From Pocillopora verrucosa (Eukaryota; Cnidaria; Anthozoa; Scleractinia; Pocilloporidae): a DNA stretch of 64,000 bases. The notes under the pieces were generated by a model. The model was not told the DNA's origin, made no database searches, and saw only the letters and a program-made list of their open reading frames with translations. A program made the position numbers and the translations under genes. Of the stretch, positions 37,201 to 50,000 are shown piece by piece (positions within the stretch are counted from its first letter, which is position 1; each line of letters opens with the position of its first letter). The stretch lies in assembly GCF_036669915.1 (NCBI RefSeq), contig NC_089320.1, forward strand, positions 18,473,868 to 18,537,867, in the 5' to 3' direction.

Positions 37201-40200
37201 TATTGCGCAGCAGCTGTGTTATGTATATTACGTCATATCCTGGTTGAGCTGTGATTGCCTCCACAGGTCAGCCCGTGACGCAATGTGCTGTAGGTAGGGT
37301 GGTCTTCTAACCAAGGTTGGATGCAAATGTGAATTTTAGCATGACGGTACAACATTAAACAACCCATATTGGAGACAGCCACCCATTTTCCACCCTCGGC
37401 CTTTGATTCTGATGGCAAAAAAATTAAGTTTTATTTATATGGTGACACAAATGCAATCTGTGATGAACTATGAATTAATACATATATGTTCATTAATACA
37501 CTAGGTCCTCTACTTACATTATTAACCAAAGGGGAAATTTTAAGCCCATTCAGTCGATACATTTGTTATAATTAATAACAACTACTATCATAATGGAAAT
37601 TTAAGAATCCAGATCAAATGAGGTGTACCCCTCAACTGTTTATGCCAAGATTTTGCTAAGATTATCATGAGCTCACTAACCATTTGTAATTATTTTACAC
37701 ATGGTGTTTGAGTGCAATTTAGTGTTCATAAGCACAAGTAAATTTTCAAAGACAGCACATTAATCATGTTGTGACTTTTATGATAATTTAGTAATTTTAA
37801 AAAAAAGGCATCACAGAAAGTTAACAGAGATGAAGTTTGAACAGCATGCGTGCTATTTGGTACTTTGCACTCGTGTTACCTGAAAATGGACTTGTTTTCC
37901 AGCCAATGAGATACACACAATTTTATCATGTAGATTATCACATGGCTTACCCTGGCCTTTAACTTGCTGTCCTGCAACAACAACCATCCCCACATCTTCA
38001 GGGATATTGAAGTAAAGGTATCATTCCTAAATTAAAATGACATTAAAAAAAAAAAAGAAAAAACAAGAGTAGTGAGAACAGAGTATGACTTTGAGCCATA
38101 AAACATGGAAAACTGTTTCAGGATATTTCAGTTGTCCAGAGACCGGAGCCTGCTTTTTAACAGGTGTACTTAGAAACCTATCCACACTTAATACCTTATG
38201 CATGGCACTTCATGAATACTTTAACTTCTGAGCCTGTTGAAGGTCAGCCATTATCTTCAAGAAGCACTTTTACGAAGGAGGAGCTTATTCAAGAAAAGCA
38301 CTTTTAATTTTCATATTAAAAATGCATTATTCTTGGTACAGATGACAAATACTAACCCATCAAAGATTGTTTGTGTGGATGTGATTACATCAGTGTAGAA
38401 GACAACTTTTCCCAAAACTTTAGTTTTTAAGTATTTCTGGTAGGTGCTCCAGTTAAAAGAAACAGCCTTAGAGTTTTCCTCATGACAGATAACTGGTAAT
38501 TTCTCCTCTGTGACATTTGGAATATGCATTTCATCACTTGCCACAAAGTGTAGTGAGAGCTGGTTTCCTTTACAGATGCCGTCCTCCAGTGATGATCTTA
38601 AAGACTGCATAAGTTTTTGTTTATCCTTTAAATTATAAGAGACAAATAGCATTTAACCATGAATGTTACATGAAATATATCTTAAAATGTTATTATTTGG
38701 AGAAAGTTGGGCAAGCATAAGTGGCATGGTAAAGATAGAGATATTTCCATGGCAGATTGAGTAGGAGTTAGGGAATAGGTTTAACTTATAATATCATATT
38801 GGTCACATGCTTGATGTCTTCTTGTAATACGAGGTGAAAGTTAGTTAATAGTTTTATTTTCACAATAAGACTTACAGGGCACTCCATTTCCAATTTATTT
38901 GATTTTGTCATAGTATGTCAGTGGAAAAGCAAGGGGGCAAATTTTTGACTTACAAGGCAATAATTTTTTTAATCTTATTTCCTTACTTTTCTTTCAAATT
39001 TTTATGAAAAGAAGCTTACCAATTCATTTCCAAGAAGGAATAGTGGAGTCAGTTCTGGCACTTTCAGAGGCTTAAAACTCAATTTTAGTAGTTTTAAAAT
39101 ATGCAGCAACATCTTCCTTCTGGCATCACTGGATTCTCTCAAGCTTTTTAAGTTCTGTGTGTCTTGCTCAAGACTGACTAATTTTCCATTATCAGCAAGT
39201 GACTCTAAATGAACAAGGCTAAACACAGCATTGCCAGAACCTTCGGAGATCTGAATGATAACTGGTCTCTGTGAAGTTTCTTCTTCTGCAATAATATTCA
39301 CTCTCTCACCTGTATTTATTGAAAAAAAAAATAAAATCAATCCCTTGTATTTTAAACATAAGGGTTTAAGTTACTCAGAACCGCTCACCTTCAAAATAAT
39401 AAGGCTGACAAAGTGCAGAGAAATGGAGCTTCACGTCAGAGACTACGTCTTGATTGGTTCTGAAGGATCCAATGAAAGGCTCTTGGTAGTCATCCAAGGG
39501 CTTTTTGACAACTTGACACGTAAATGAACTACACAGGCTTAGAATCTGTCCGCGACATTTAAGATACTTCAAAAGCACTTCTTGAACTTTGATGACATTG
39601 AGTCACTATTTCCAAGAACCAATAGAGCAGTGTTTTCGACCCATGGATGGGTGGTGAGCTGTTGTTCATAAATTCTGTATATTACATAGCTATGCAGATT
39701 TATAACTTGTGACAGTGCCCTCTTAACTTCAGTGAACCTCCTGCCTTCTGTGTCATAAGTTCCAGTATATATAAGGATGTTCGGAGGCTTTGAAGATTTA
39801 GTAGTCATAGCTTTGCTAACTGGACTAGTTAACCTTGAAGCTGGGGAATAATGCAGAGAACTTAAATTAGTGAAATACCTTTATGTTTCAATTTAAGAGA
39901 CCATTTTTAACAAAACCATTGTCATGATCGAGGAAAATATAAAATTGGTTTTCTGATAGAATATTGTAGACGGTATTGTCACGATCCTTTACATGAGATA
40001 CTGCCGCGTTCATTTTCAAAAATGCTCCTAACCTTTACTATTCTAATATTTCTGTTAACTGAACATTTAAAAACAGTCACACATAACCCTTCGATTCGTT
40101 TCAACTGGCTATCAAGAGAGATAGTGCTAGGATCACATGTTTACCTGATGACGATCGAAGGATCGAAATTTCATTTACACCTGCAACCTTCGTACACGAC

Positions 40201-40310
40201 GAAGTCAAATTCAGAATCCTTAATTTTGTTAGGGCAAAACCAGCTAACCAACTAGCACCCAGCATTTTAAGGACGTCCAAAAGAGCGCGTTTCTCACATG
40301 ACAAAACCAC
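34235..40310 (-). pseudogene. HLCS: Holocarboxylase synthetase (biotin-protein ligase), frame-disrupted
   Basis: HLCS attaches biotin to carboxylases and histones. Recognisable exons: 40145-40310, 39389-39840, 39020-39309, 38357-38625, 37951-38026, 37232-37400, 36675-36797, 35995-36215 and about 34235-34372. The N-terminal region shows KPPNILIYTGTYDTEGRRF. The third and fourth exons are intact (DARRKMLLHILKLL, YLKTKVLGKVVFYTDV). Catalytic-domain pieces survive in mixed frames: EDVGMVVVAGQQVKGQG, AEGGKWVAVSNMGC, NDVFFGNKIKIGG, GINISNTEPTI and ARTVNTIEALIEDFQENG. The last exon resembles the C-terminal barrel (SESKSLIQIHP). One-base indels occur at least near 39572, 38020, 37395, several places in 37240-37340, 36700, 36775, 36080-36100 and 36020. 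Splice sites remain good. It is either a pseudogene or a real gene in an unpolished part of the assembly. Confidence 0.85.
35302..35445. repeat. Degenerate GGATA/TATCC foldback copy
   Basis: GGGTGGATAAATG at about 35350 and CATTATCCACCC at about 35412 are inverted. Outer GTTGTTCATTGG and AAAACAACTT are weakly complementary. Related to 22114-22246. Confidence 0.45.
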
Positions 40311-40611
40311 TACAACGTCTAAGGCTTTAGACAGACCAGGGGAATCACCGGTAGGAAATCGCGGGCGCTGTGTGTTGAGTGCTCATCTATGTAACCTTCA
40401 TCATCTGTCTCGGGGAGTAATAAGGCTAGAAAACGACGGGAAAAAGAAGAAAAGGATACCGCAGGTGCCACCTTCAACCAGGAGTGTGTCAACAAATATA
40501 TAGTTTTTGTGTATGCAGCTTCTCAAATGATGTTAGAGAGGTATTAAAACTTAAGAGTATTCAACCTTGCCGCAGACGAAATAGAGTTATATGAAGTTTT
40601 GTTGGGACGCT

Positions 40612-40617
40612 TTTATT
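40612..40617 (-). terminator. Polyadenylation signal AATAAA (minus strand)
   Basis: TTTATT on the plus strand, 57 bp past the stop codon at 40674-40676, gives AATAAA for the 211-aa gene. Confidence 0.6.
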
Positions 40618-40673
40618 AGGTCTAATTCGATTTGAAAGACTCGGCAAAGTGATTGGAACCTCAGACTGTTACA

Positions 40674-43454
40674 TTACATTCGATGCTCTATTCGTTTCAA
40701 TGCACTACCCAATTTCGAAGAAGCTATCATTAAACGTAACAAATAATTCATAGCTATCTTTTCCTCCTCTTCTTTATCTTTACTCGGATTCTCTGAAGCC
40801 GCTGATTCCAGGCAGGAATTACAGTTGGGACATATTTGTTCTCTGTAGTCATATCTGATTTGGTCAAGAAAAGAAGTAAATATAGTCAGTTTTTTTCAAT
40901 ATATTGTACCGTTGATAGTCATTGATTGTCATAAAACAGAGTTAATAAGAGTAGGAAGCCATAATTAAAGACACTTAATCTCAAGCCACATTAGGATGCC
41001 TAAACTCCAGTTTCTCGAGGGGAGGACCTTCCCTTAGGTCAAGGCTCTCACACCTCATATTCTGAGTCAAATTTTCACAAAAGTGGATTATAATCGCGCC
41101 TTAATTTTAGTTGATAAGTGAAGAAAGATTGGTTCACCACAATACAGCCTTATGGAAGCCACCACCGTAGGATTAGAAAATACCGTCGATAACACATTAT
41201 CAATTCTTACTACAACATGCATTAATCAGAACTCAGCATTTCCTACTTCATTGATTCCATAAAGATAAAAAAACTTATTCAGCCCAGTAGGAACAAGGAG
41301 GAAACGACAATAAGCGGAAAGGAAATGAGCCAAGGTGTATTATTTAAAAAGCCACTTACTGTGTAACTGCTGCAGCATCACAATCAGAGTCACCCTCCGC
41401 TAGAAAATGACACCCATCTGTTAGAAAAGGAAACTGCAGTCATTTGCGATGTGTACCTTCTGATGAAGGAAACAGATAATTTTAAAGACGATGATTACGA
41501 ATTATGATGTATGGAGAGAGGATCAGCTCGTCTATTCACTAACCTGAGCTTGTTTCATCGCTATGGTTATTTTGGGGGACGACATGGCATGCCGATGCCT
41601 GCAACAACACGAACAGATGAAACTTAAATGACAAACTCTGCCAATAGTTACGCGTGTCGGCACTTTTTTCCTTTTTCATCAATCTTCATTCAAAACTATT
41701 TTACCCAGATGAGTTAGGCCCTTCTCGTGTACTGGTATTAAGATTTCATCCAGTCAAAATATCAATTGAAAAAACCGAAAAGAGTGAATCAATTCTCCTG
41801 TACCGAGTGAATGCCCTGCTTCAACTCGTATATATTCGACCACCATATTGCTAGGGGAAGAATGTTGTTGGGGGTTCTCTATACTAGGATTCCATTGTCT
41901 GAACCTCACTTCCTTCAAAGTGTGGTGTGATTGACGGAGAAAACAGTCATTAGAACCTTTCAAGAAAGGGAGAAATGAGAATGCAAGTTACAAACTTCTT
42001 CCAGAGATATATTCTTCTGCTTTCTGAGTGTTTTCTTTGTTATAAAAAGTCTCGAATTTTAAGACTTGCCTCTGAAGAAGAAAGTTCACCATGGAGCCCA
42101 AAAGCCCGCGTAAAATCTTGTTGTTGATCGGACAGGATTCTATGCACATTATGTTTAAGTTTTTCAAGTTCTCCGTTTATTCTTTCACGCACAAAGTTAT
42201 CTGTAAAAACAAAAATAAAATCAATGAAGTGTAAACGCTTCTCAAAAATGGTGAAAATGTTATATTTCTGTCCTTCTGTAATTTCAGGAACCTACAGGAC
42301 ATGCAAAGGACATGCATTAAGGGCCGGCGGGATTGAACCGTCTGTCGTTCAAAAGAAAAGTTAAATGGAAGCGAACATACGAGGTCATACGAAATCCCAT
42401 CCTCTTGTCTGCTTATATATTTTGTCAATTTGTATTATTCCTGCAATATAGCAATAAAGATACTGGTACTGCTACGAATAACAATAATGATACTAGTATT
42501 ACTACGAATAATAATAATAATAATAATAACGACGGTGATAATGATAATGATAAATCGGTAATGACGATATTAATCGATAAAGAAATTTATCAAATAATCA
42601 GAGAACCTAGCGACAAAGGCAGTAGGTGCTGCTTCAAAAATTAGGAAAGAGTTGGGATTGTTTTGAAGAAGTGAAAAGACAAAATATGCATTTTTAAAGC
42701 TATTTGATTAGAAATATTTTACATCTTCTTACCTAGATGTCGGAACACCGCAGCGGCAGCAGCTGAATCATCCGTGGAGCTGGATACTGACATGGCCTCA
42801 TCTGACATGGGATTCATGTGCCCCACCTTCTGAGTATTTTCAACATCGTCAGCTATTTTCTTATAGCTATTTGAAAATCGAACAAAAATATTGTTGTAAT
42901 AATGTTACAAGACACAAAAATAACACATCCTAGTGTGCAGGGATCAGTCGTTTAATCTTTTTCCCCCACAACCATTCTGATTTGCAAGGAAAAGAAAGCT
43001 AACAATAATAAACATATTTGAGCGATGCAAAACTGACAGGAAAAAACCTTAATGGTCTGTGACAGGTTTATATTTCAAAGCCACTCAGTGTTTGGTCGTC
43101 CTACCCTCTTTGCATTTCCTACAACTTCGATCATTCAATTTTTAATCCCTTGAAGATTGTGCACTGGTCAGTGTGAAAACTCCCCAAAAATGTATTTTGT
43201 TGTCTGTTCGTCGGAGTTTCAATTTACAACAAGAGCTACATTCCATTTTTTATTGAAAATCAAATTCTGAATCTGAATAATCGTTTTACATTCTTAAATT
43301 AGTGTAAAATTGCATTCTCTCGGCAAGCCAGGATGCTTTTAGTTTAGATGTCTACCTACCTTTGGTTGTGATCATCTGTGAATATGGTGCAATAGTTGTT
43401 CATCAGTGGAGAGGCTTCATAAATATTCGTCAAGTGATTCGGATCAGCAGCCAT
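40674..43454 (-). CDS. Uncharacterised 211-aa protein with CPNC motif, divergent from TEX11
   Basis: Exons 43360-43454, 42733-42866, 42070-42200, 41544-41598, 41360-41399 and 40674-40854 close in phase to 211 aa. I do not recognise the protein. It starts MAADPNHLTNIYEASPLMNN. Residues about 52-73 are Ser/Asp/Ala-rich (SVSSSTDDSAAAAAVF). Residues about 78-105 look helical and charged (FVRERINGELEKLKHNVHRI). Residues 139-150 are acidic. C160-x2-C163-x2-C166 (CPNCNSC) could be half of a metal site, and the end is a basic helical stretch (SSKLGSALKRIEHRM). No signal peptide or membrane segment is seen. The third intron appears to use a GC donor (GAG/GCAAGT at 42068-42070). Its start lies 631 bp from the divergent TEX11 start, so germline co-expression is possible but untested. 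Intactness across six exons argues that it is a real gene. Confidence 0.7.
42476..42556. repeat. AAT/GAT-rich microsatellite
   Basis: Imperfect trinucleotide repeats of AAT and GAT with an (AAT)n core at 42506-42530, inside intron 2 of the 211-aa gene. An open frame on the plus strand here is produced by the repeat. Confidence 0.85.
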
Positions 43455-44085
43455 CTTTGATAGGTTTCGTTGTTTTTCAGGCTGTGGAACCACTTACTGT
43501 CGCATCCTAATAAAAATCAATATTTATAAAAAAGAAGGCCTCTTTTTGACTTGAAGTGAAGTGATTTTTACGCATTTGATAAAAAATAAGCAAATTGAAT
43601 GATTGTGATTAGCTTGAAGCGCATATAATCTGGGAATATTCTCAAACAGATTTCTCTAGCGCGATCTAAAGAACTCTATTAATTTACCTCTCCTCGAAGA
43701 ACGAGGAAATTCTCAGTTTCAATCTGTATTTTGTGGAAATTTGGCCATTAATAATGTGAAGTGGTAGTGATGTGTTTTCCCCAAAATGGATTCCTCCAAG
43801 ATAGTTTTCGATGGCTAAGTAAACTTCAAAACGGCAGCTCAGATGTGTATTTAGTTTTCTGTTGATACATTTCGCGCCGAAAGTGACGCGCGAGCCGGTT
43901 TCCCGCCTTTTTCTCTAGTGCCCGCGGTTGGCAATACTTTGAGATCTCCCGGTTGTAAGAGTTATAGATAGGATTAAAGCCTTTACAGTTTTGTAAAGTT
44001 TTCCTTTTTTTGGCCACAAGATGCTTCATCAAGCTTAGCAAATTTACAAGAGTTAACTGGCTTACATTCAGCATAAAACTCTAAG
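43455..44085. promoter_or_regulatory. Divergent intergenic region, 211-aa gene / TEX11
   Basis: 631 bp between two divergent start codons. A locally GC-richer patch (about 43860-43930, GCGCCGAAAGTGACGCGCGAG) may mark a shared promoter core. The minus-strand open frame 43826-44074 inside it has no family resemblance and is treated as chance. Confidence 0.45.
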
Positions 44086-47000
44086 ATGAACGGCGATGGT
44101 CTAGAGGACATTGGAAAAGCTTCAACTCTATTGCAAGGTGAGCTGATAAATTGTACAATTAACTGAATTGAATTATCTCAACAATTTTCTTTCCTTGAGT
44201 GCAAACGTTTACCAGGTTCCGCTTATTCTACATTCAGCTCTCGTGAAGGACTTGCGTTCAAATCAAAACAGTGCGGAGAGGGTGGCAGTGTTGGCCGATC
44301 GTATAACAAACCTGACGTGCAGAATGCATCAACTTACATTTGAAAGAGCTGACAATAATGCAGTGTTGATACAGATTCATAGCAATGCTGTCACTCTGTG
44401 GAATATTGCTGTGGCAATGAAGACGGGTAGTGGGCAAACTGGAACAACCGAAAATGCAAAATGTATGTATTTTTTTCCTTCTCACTACCTGAATTTAGTT
44501 GTTAAAGTAAGGTTCCACCTCAACCATGCTTTAACCCTTCCATTCCCAAATCTTATTAGCAATTCTCCTTATAGTCCTGATACAATTCGTACGGTACTTG
44601 TTCGAAGAATATGGTACCGGATCAACAAATAATCAGCTAACTGATATCTTCGTTATTCTCATCACTTGCTTGCTTGAAATTGCATCAATTTGACATTGTA
44701 AAGATAATTTCTGTCTCGGTCACTCATGGGAGTTAAAGGGTTAAGGAGATATTGCTTTTGAAACTGCAAGAGTAACAAATTATTAAGTCAGATTTCTTCG
44801 CTTGCTCGAATGAAGAGAAGATTTTTTTCAATCTTGAATATTACCGACTCCTTTGTATTATAGTAAGACTATCCGCATTCGCGCACTTCATGACTTCCAT
44901 TTGCAACCTTTTCCAGTGATCTACTCACAACAGGCGACATTTATGCTGACACCGGCTGACCCAAAATATAGCGCTAAACTCAACCAAAAGCCTTGGAAAT
45001 GTCAGCCGAGTCGGTTGACCATAAAAAATTACTGCGAGTGGTCGTGAGATATTCAAGAAAGATTTTGGAAGCTAGTATCCACAACGACTTACATATCACA
45101 TATGGCCTTATCAGCCTCTCCACCCGTAAGACGAATTTTAAGTTAGATGAAGGACTTTTTGGAATGAGTACACTGAAAGTGTAGTTCGGAAAATACCCGA
45201 ATTGGTGTAAAATATAAACCTTTTTGGATATAAAATTGTATAAACAAAAATTTCTCTCCCTTTCCCTCCTTCACTTCTTTCGCGTAGTGTGAACGTAAGA
45301 ATGCCGCCCTCAATTATCCTGTTGCGATTTTACCAATAGGGGCCTCTGACCAGTGAATATGAGGAAAAGGCTTCCTTGGCGGAATAATCCATTGCTTTAA
45401 ATTGTATTTTTTTTTCTTTCAGTGAGGTATGCAGCTTGCAAGCTTTCATTTTTGGCTAATGCTGCTGAAACATGTGAAGTAACCTACCGGAAACAGTTAG
45501 TGGTACGGAATTATGTAACAATTTTATAAATGAAATAAAAATTCCAGTTAAATGAATTAATAATTTTGTTCATAATGCAACACTTGATGATCTCTTTTTT
45601 TTAGATGACGACGAAAACAGGACGAGCCTGGCTGGGTGAGCAAAAATATTTACTCAATATTATAGCTTCATTATAGAACATAGCCGTTTCATTCACTTTG
45701 CAAGAAAATTTTTAAGTCAAAGTTTAATTTCCGTCAAGTGACTAACCCCTAGGTAATCGCCTAAATAAAACGAAGACAATTAAACTTTGCATTTGATACG
45801 AACATGGGTAGAAATAGTCGGGAAAGTGGGTAATTGAGCGCAAGATAAATCGATAAAACCATCGTTATGTTTAGTTAAGACGATGAGGAAAAGCCCAATA
45901 AATAAGTTTTTCGGGATGAACAAGATTTTATCATTAACAATCATACCTTTATCTTTTCCTTTTCCTTTCATATATTTCAATGTCGACCAACTTGTGTACT
46001 ACAGATTGTCAGAATCCAGCCATGGCAGATGAATGCCTTGCCTTAGCAACTGAGGCAAGTTTGTCGACTACATGAGAATATTATGATTTGAAAACACGAT
46101 TAATTTTTTTAGTATTAACGGTGGTATCTAAGACGACTGTTTTGTTAAAATTGCAGTGTTGGAATGGGCTGCAGAAGTCGTGGTCATCAAGAGATGAACA
46201 TGATTCACCTACACCAGAGCAATCTAAACAGATCGCAGAATGCGAGCGATACATGTTCAGAGTCTACTGTTATAGAGCAGAAACGGTGAATATCATTTAC
46301 CGTTACTCTTCGTGTGATCCAGTTTATCAAAATAATTATATTAATGAAAAATAACAAATCCAGGAAGACTAAACGTTCCTCTGGATTTTTTACGTTTTTT
46401 CGTTCCAAGAGAATACAGTTGATGTGTGGTGGCCATTGATTAAAACCAAAACGAAAACCTTCCAGTCATTCCCGAATCAATCATAGGAAACCTTTCCGGC
46501 TTTCCTTACCATACAAAATGTTCGAATTTGCCCTGAGAAGTCTTTATGCTGTTCGGGAAAGCTATAGAAAAAAGACACAAGCAGCAGGGTTGACGGCATG
46601 TTCTAGGAGAAAATATAATATACATTTTTTAGTTCTATTGAAGACACTCTATTCCCATTTTTATGGCGCAACCGCAATTACTTAGCTAGCATATTTGTTA
46701 TCCATCAAAGTATAATTTGATTTTTTTCTTGCAAAATAGAGCTTTTCAATGTGTCAGCAAGATAGAACACAATTGTATGTAGCCAAAGCTAAAGAATTCA
46801 TGGGCAGACTTCCTGCAAAGGAGGTAAAGGTTCAATCTAAAGTTGGTCTATTTGACATCGAGCGGCTATTTACAGCTTTGATTTTCTTAATTTTTTCGTC
46901 TTAAATTTTGTTTACATAAGTGCATTACGCTGGCGGAACTGTGCTACAATTTTGGGGTTGATACATATTACAGAGAGGAATACGAAAAATGTATTGCATG

Positions 47001-50000
47001 GCTAAGGTAGGTGAAATTTTGGATACAACTGAGATTGGCCTACTTTTGTTTTGAGACAATTCGTTCCGGATTTCTTACAGTAATCTACAGCGTGATAGAG
47101 AGTGAGCTACCGGAGAGTCACCATTTCCCAAATCAAATGTTGGAAAACGAGTGATTTGGGGAGATAGGATAGGTATCTAGAATCTTAGGATCTTCTTAAT
47201 ATTCTTTTAGTGTACGTCATATTATAGGCGAAAAGACGAAATTGCATCACCGAGCAATTATGACAATTAGTGTCCGAGAAACATGGTCAAATTTATCTTT
47301 CACTCACAATTTTTGCAGGGAAAGTTACGATATTCGGAAAGAAAATGGTTCTTCAGGAGCTAATAAACGGGTGAGCGCCTTTAACTCACAAGTAAAATGT
47401 TATCCTTTCATCCACTTACTTTGTCCGAGTAAGAAAAAAAGAGCATGCTCGGCCGTTCAGCTATTTCTTAAAGTGAAAAAAGCTATAGAATACTGTAAAT
47501 TATAGAGTTAATTTCAACGTTGCTTCAAACTTGTAGTGCTGATCAAATTTCTGGTTACAGCAAGCTACTACTTTGCGTCTCATGGCCAATGCATATCTTG
47601 ACTGGGACTCTAAACAACATTGGCAAATGGCTCTTAATGCAGCTGGTAGGGAAAAGTTATTTGAATAAAGTATTTTTAATTCTTTTTTTTTTTTTTATCA
47701 GTCTAAATGGTTGCTTTTGAACATTCGTGTTCTATGCTTGGTTTAATTCCACCCTTGACCCCGATCATTTGTCACCCAACTTCCGTAGTTTTAGTGCTAC
47801 AGTTTCAATAAAATTTAAATTCAATCCAATCATCATGTTTTCTTTGAATTTTGAAATCTTTCCCAATATATCCAACCCGACTAAATAATATCTCTTCCAC
47901 TATTTTTTTTCAGACCTTGCGAACTCTGTAAGTGGCGTTGCTTTCTTTTAATACGTTTCATTTCCTGTTTCAAACCTCCTCCGGCTATTGATTCTTCAGC
48001 CATGAAATGATAAATTTTACGTCGTGTTTTAGGAGCATGGGCATCCGGCTGGGCTTTACTTAAAAGCCAAACTTCTTTTGATGGGTAATGGAGACGAAGA
48101 GTTGCCGTGTTCAAGATTGTGGTCTGGTATGAGGGTCTTAGGAATACTTTTCTCTTAAATTAAGATGAACTCAACTTCCAAAGTAAGTTGTCGTGCAAAG
48201 AAATTTTAAAGGATATCTAATCCAAAATAGACTACAACATATTAGTGCGATAAAAAAACAAACAGCCACAAAACATCAACAGAAACAACTTAAACAAAAA
48301 AACAAGAAAACAAGGGAGGCAACCATAAACAACGGAAGAAAGAGTCCTTCAATGATGACCACGTAAGGAGAATATTACGAGCGATTCCAAACCACCTATT
48401 AGAATAACGTGGCTCGACGTTTCAAGGTCTGCACGCTGTGACCTATCAGCTCCCTCAATATATAATCATTGGTACGCGTTTATAGCTATAGATTTTGAGG
48501 ACGAGTCGAACGGGATGCAGATTGAGAAGCTCCATTTAAATTCTCACCTTTCCTTTCACCCAGCATTCGAGGATACTCTCCGGCACCCTGACTTAAAAGT
48601 GGATCTTGGGCTTTGTGCTGTAAACCTAGCCGTCCAATACAAGAGGTGAGTGATCTATAATATCGTTGATAGTATGATCAACCATGGTTTGTAATACGCT
48701 TACCAGTTACATAATGTATTACCATTTTTACCTTTTGGCAAATGTGGTAGCCTGTTACACTTCTTTATGGAAATAGACATTAAGAGTCGCAGATTTTCAT
48801 GTTTATGAGAGAACAAAGCTTGATGAATGTATTTTATTACGTTTTTATCCTCAGAACAGAGCTGGCTTTTGACTGCTTGAAAATCTTGGAATCTAGATTT
48901 AAAAATTCTCCCGACCTATACAAAGTTCAGTTAGAGCATTTGGTAAGTTTCAAATAATTCATGGCGTTGGCACAATATTTTGATTCGGTTGCACCCGTTA
49001 TAGGGTAAAGTTCCAAATCATCTTGATGTAGTTTCACAAGGTATTTAGACGTGTAATTAAAGTAAGAAAATCTTCTTTTGGTTAAAGGTTGGTACAGACC
49101 TGCTGCTCCCAACTGTAGTCGAGTTCAATAAAGGACATAGTTGGAGGCAGATAGTTATTATAGCCCGAATTGATCTATTACCATAAAGTCTTAATTACCA
49201 AAACTGACCTCAATTTTCTCTCTCTGCTTTCCATATCTAATCCTTGAAGGAACTTCTTCTGAAGAACAACAAAGATGAAGATGCCAAAGCTCTCATCGAA
49301 AAATGCATTGTTGGTATGTTTTTTTCCGTTTTTCCTCTTTTGAAATCGCTAAGAAATTTTTGAGTGGCGAGGTCACTGTGACGAAGTCATCAGGGATTCT
49401 TTGTAACATGATTGTTATTCTTATTGTAGATTCATTTTCGGAACTTTAAGAAGGAATAAAAGAAATTATAATTATTCTGATTAGACTTTCCGAGAACCAC
49501 TGCCCATTTCGGATGAGATTATACGTAAAGCAGGAGTACGTCGTTTGTTTATCAGTGATTATTCAAAAAACTCACGTATTCTTGTTAAACTCTGTTATAG
49601 CACAGCTTTTTTCTGTATTTTCTCTAGATGAAATGGAGAGGTCTCTCGATTTTCAGATTTGTCAGCGATTCCATATTCTCTTGTGGGAAAAAGCTGCTTC
49701 TGCTTACGAGGTTAGGGCAACTGTTGGCAGTTATCATAATCCATTAATTCATTTTCGCACGTAAACAGAATTTTGTTCAACGATGTAATATACTAGCTTT
49801 TCTAGGTAGCACCATTAGGCTAGCACTATCATTGACCGACAACTTTCTCGATCTTTCCTTAGAGGAGAAGCTACAGAGAAGCCTTAGACTGGTACAATTA
49901 CTCTTTGAGCTTCTTTTCTTCAAAAGAGGAAGACATAAAGAATATTGGGAAACTCCTGGTTAGTGGTTAGTTTTTTTAGGCTTAATTAAATTTAATCGAA

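Noticed and set aside
42333-42644. 103-aa plus-strand open frame
   Set aside because: Its Asn/Asp-rich middle is translated microsatellite within an intron of the opposite-strand gene.
43826-44074. 82-aa minus-strand open frame between the divergent genes
   Set aside because: No family resemblance, and it lies in the presumed promoter and upstream region of TEX11.
44468-44632. Extension of TEX11 exon 2 past the donor
   Set aside because: The open frame continues into a MITE, while the GTATGT donor at 44463 joins in phase to an exon that matches the family.
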